A stretch of 52,731 nucleotides of DNA from Candidatus Latescibacterota bacterium (GTDB taxonomy: Bacteria > Latescibacterota > UBA2968 > UBA8231). Below are positions 51,911 through 52,731 of this stretch, one piece after another. The notes beneath the pieces were generated by a model. It was not told the origin of the DNA. It did no database searches and worked only from the letters and a program-made list of their open reading frames with translations. The translations under genes and the position numbers were made by a program. Each line of letters starts with the position of its first letter. Within the stretch, counting starts at the first letter, position 1. The stretch lies in contig RKRN01000183.1 of NCBI GenBank assembly GCA_007571365.1, positions 1 through 52,731 on the forward strand. The letters run 5' to 3'.

Positions 51911-52731
51911 ATGGAAAAAGTACCGCTTTGCGTCGTCGGCTGCGGCGGCATGGGCCATCGCCATATCTTGGCCTACAAGGTGTTGGAAGACAGCGGCATT
52001 GGCAATATCGAGTTGATGGCTGTCTGCGACGTGCGTCGAGAAAACGCCGAGTTCGCCGCCCGCGAAGTGCAGCGGCTGTTGGGGCGCGAGCCGCTGATCT
52101 TTACGGATATGGACTCAATGCTCAAGCGCGATGATATCCTAGCTATCGATGTGGTCACCGACGGCTCAACGCATCACCAAGTGGCCGTGCCGGCCCTGTT
52201 GGCCGGTAAGCACGCGCTAGTAGAAAAGCCCCTCGGCATTACCATGCGCGCCTGCCAAGCCATGATCGACGCGGCCCGCACCGGCAATGCCGTGTTGGCC
52301 ACCGCCGAAAACTACCGCCGCGACCCACCCAACCGCTTGGCGCGAGCCGTCGTCGAGTCCGGCCTGCTCGGGGAGCCCTTTTTGATGATCCAGACATCGG
52401 CTGGCGGTAGCGACCGCATAGCCATTACGCCTTGGCGCCATCTCAAAGAAAAAGGGGCTATTGGCCTAGACATGGGCGTTCACTACGGCGACATCATCCA
52501 ATACTACATGGGGGACTACGCGCACGTTTTCGGCGGTGGTTTCATCGTCGAGCCGGTGCGGCGCCGGCCAGAAGGCTACGACGATCACCCCCTCGAATCC
52601 TACCGCGAGCGGGCCAAGACTTACCCCGATAGCGTAGAGGCCACGGGCGAGGATTCGGTCGTCGCGCTATATCGGATGCGGTCTGGTGCATTGGCGCAGC
52701 TCGTGCTGGTGGGCGGGCGGGTGCGGCCCGA
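51911..52731 (+). CDS. Gfo/Idh/MocA family oxidoreductase, 3' partial
   Basis: AGGAGA precedes the ATG by seven bases. The product opens with a Rossmann motif (VPLCVVGCGGMGHRHILAY, G-C-G-G-M-G), then CDVRRENAEFAA, VVTDGSTHHQVAVPALLAGK, the family signature HALVEKPLGITMRACQAMI and ATAENYRRDP. This is the NAD(P)-binding half plus the start of the C-terminal domain of sugar or inositol dehydrogenase-like enzymes. The frame is still open at the window end after 273 codons, about 70% of the usual length. It is divergent from the DUF6785 gene and may share its promoter region. Confidence 0.9.
   Translation, partial: MEKVPLCVVGCGGMGHRHILAYKVLEDSGIGNIELMAVCDVRRENAEFAAREVQRLLGREPLIFTDMDSMLKRDDILAIDVVTDGSTHHQVAVPALLAGKHALVEKPLGITMRACQAMIDAARTGNAVLATAENYRRDPPNRLARAVVESGLLGEPFLMIQTSAGGSDRIAITPWRHLKEKGAIGLDMGVHYGDIIQYYMGDYAHVFGGGFIVEPVRRRPEGYDDHPLESYRERAKTYPDSVEATGEDSVVALYRMRSGALAQLVLVGGRVRP

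Overview
The window looks like a GC-rich chromosome segment of an uncultured, didermic, heterotrophic bacterium. The gene content (phytanoyl-CoA-dioxygenase-like enzymes, two DUF6785-type membrane proteins, FG-GAP/UnbV exoproteins, TPR lipoproteins, a Gfo/Idh/MocA oxidoreductase, a sialidase-like protein, gliding-motility-type C-terminal domains) resembles metagenome-assembled members of Latescibacterota, Poribacteria or Planctomycetota. This is inference from gene families only; there is no rRNA or tRNA in the window to place it.

Layout. (1) 0-15.8 kb is a secreted-protein region: a partial leucine-rich L-domain-like protein, a GT-C-like membrane protein, an FG-GAP/UnbV exoprotein, and then a tight minus-strand operon of FG-GAP/UnbV exoprotein, MFS-spermidine-synthase fusion and DUF6785 membrane protein. 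After a mosaic of small intergenic repeats comes a plus-strand pair: a pentapeptide-repeat/FG-GAP/UnbV fusion and a long TPR lipoprotein. (2) 15.76-16.5 kb is a gene graveyard with an outer-membrane-protein-like remnant and the N-terminal remnant of an NCS2-type nucleobase permease. (3) 16.5-24.6 kb is small-molecule catabolism: an enolase-superfamily dehydratase, two aldehyde dehydrogenases (one of them CoA-acylating, MmsA-like), a PhyH dioxygenase, an SDR, an Ldh_2-family dehydrogenase and two unassigned small genes. (4) 24.6-27.8 kb holds two AAA ATPases with C-terminal nuclease-like domains. The first is bracketed by a 78-bp duplication of the start of mmsA, so it is probably an acquired cassette; a 37-bp near-perfect AT-rich palindrome lies in front of it. 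(5) 27.9-32.7 kb has a sialidase-like protein and a HyuB/HyuA (hydantoinase/5-oxoprolinase) pair. (6) 32.7-34.7 kb is non-coding and mobile: dispersed hairpin repeats around a frameshifted IS110-family transposase whose 5' flank can fold and may be a bridge-RNA remnant. (7) 34.7-46.9 kb is a plus-strand surface cassette: two paralogous large exported proteins with Asp/Asn-rich segments and barrel-like C-termini, a TPR lipoprotein, two paralogous proteins ending in gliding-motility-type (CHU_C/FlgD-like) domains, an embedded coiled-coil nuclease-like gene and a CBM9-like protein, closed by a strong terminator. The first large paralog has lost about 85 codons and its reading frame near the N-terminus. 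(8) 46.9-52.7 kb holds an amidohydrolase, an amidohydrolase-like protein lacking the metal ligands, a Uma2-like protein, a PhyH protein with H-x-G where H-x-D is expected, a second DUF6785 protein and a Gfo/Idh/MocA oxidoreductase that runs off the window.

The best candidates for something undescribed are the 34.7-46.8 kb surface cassette, the pentapeptide/FG-GAP/UnbV architecture with its TPR partner, the ATPase cassette with its duplicated mmsA start and palindrome, and the H-x-G PhyH enzyme. Start codons below were often moved inward to a codon with a Shine-Dalgarno sequence or a clean signal peptide.
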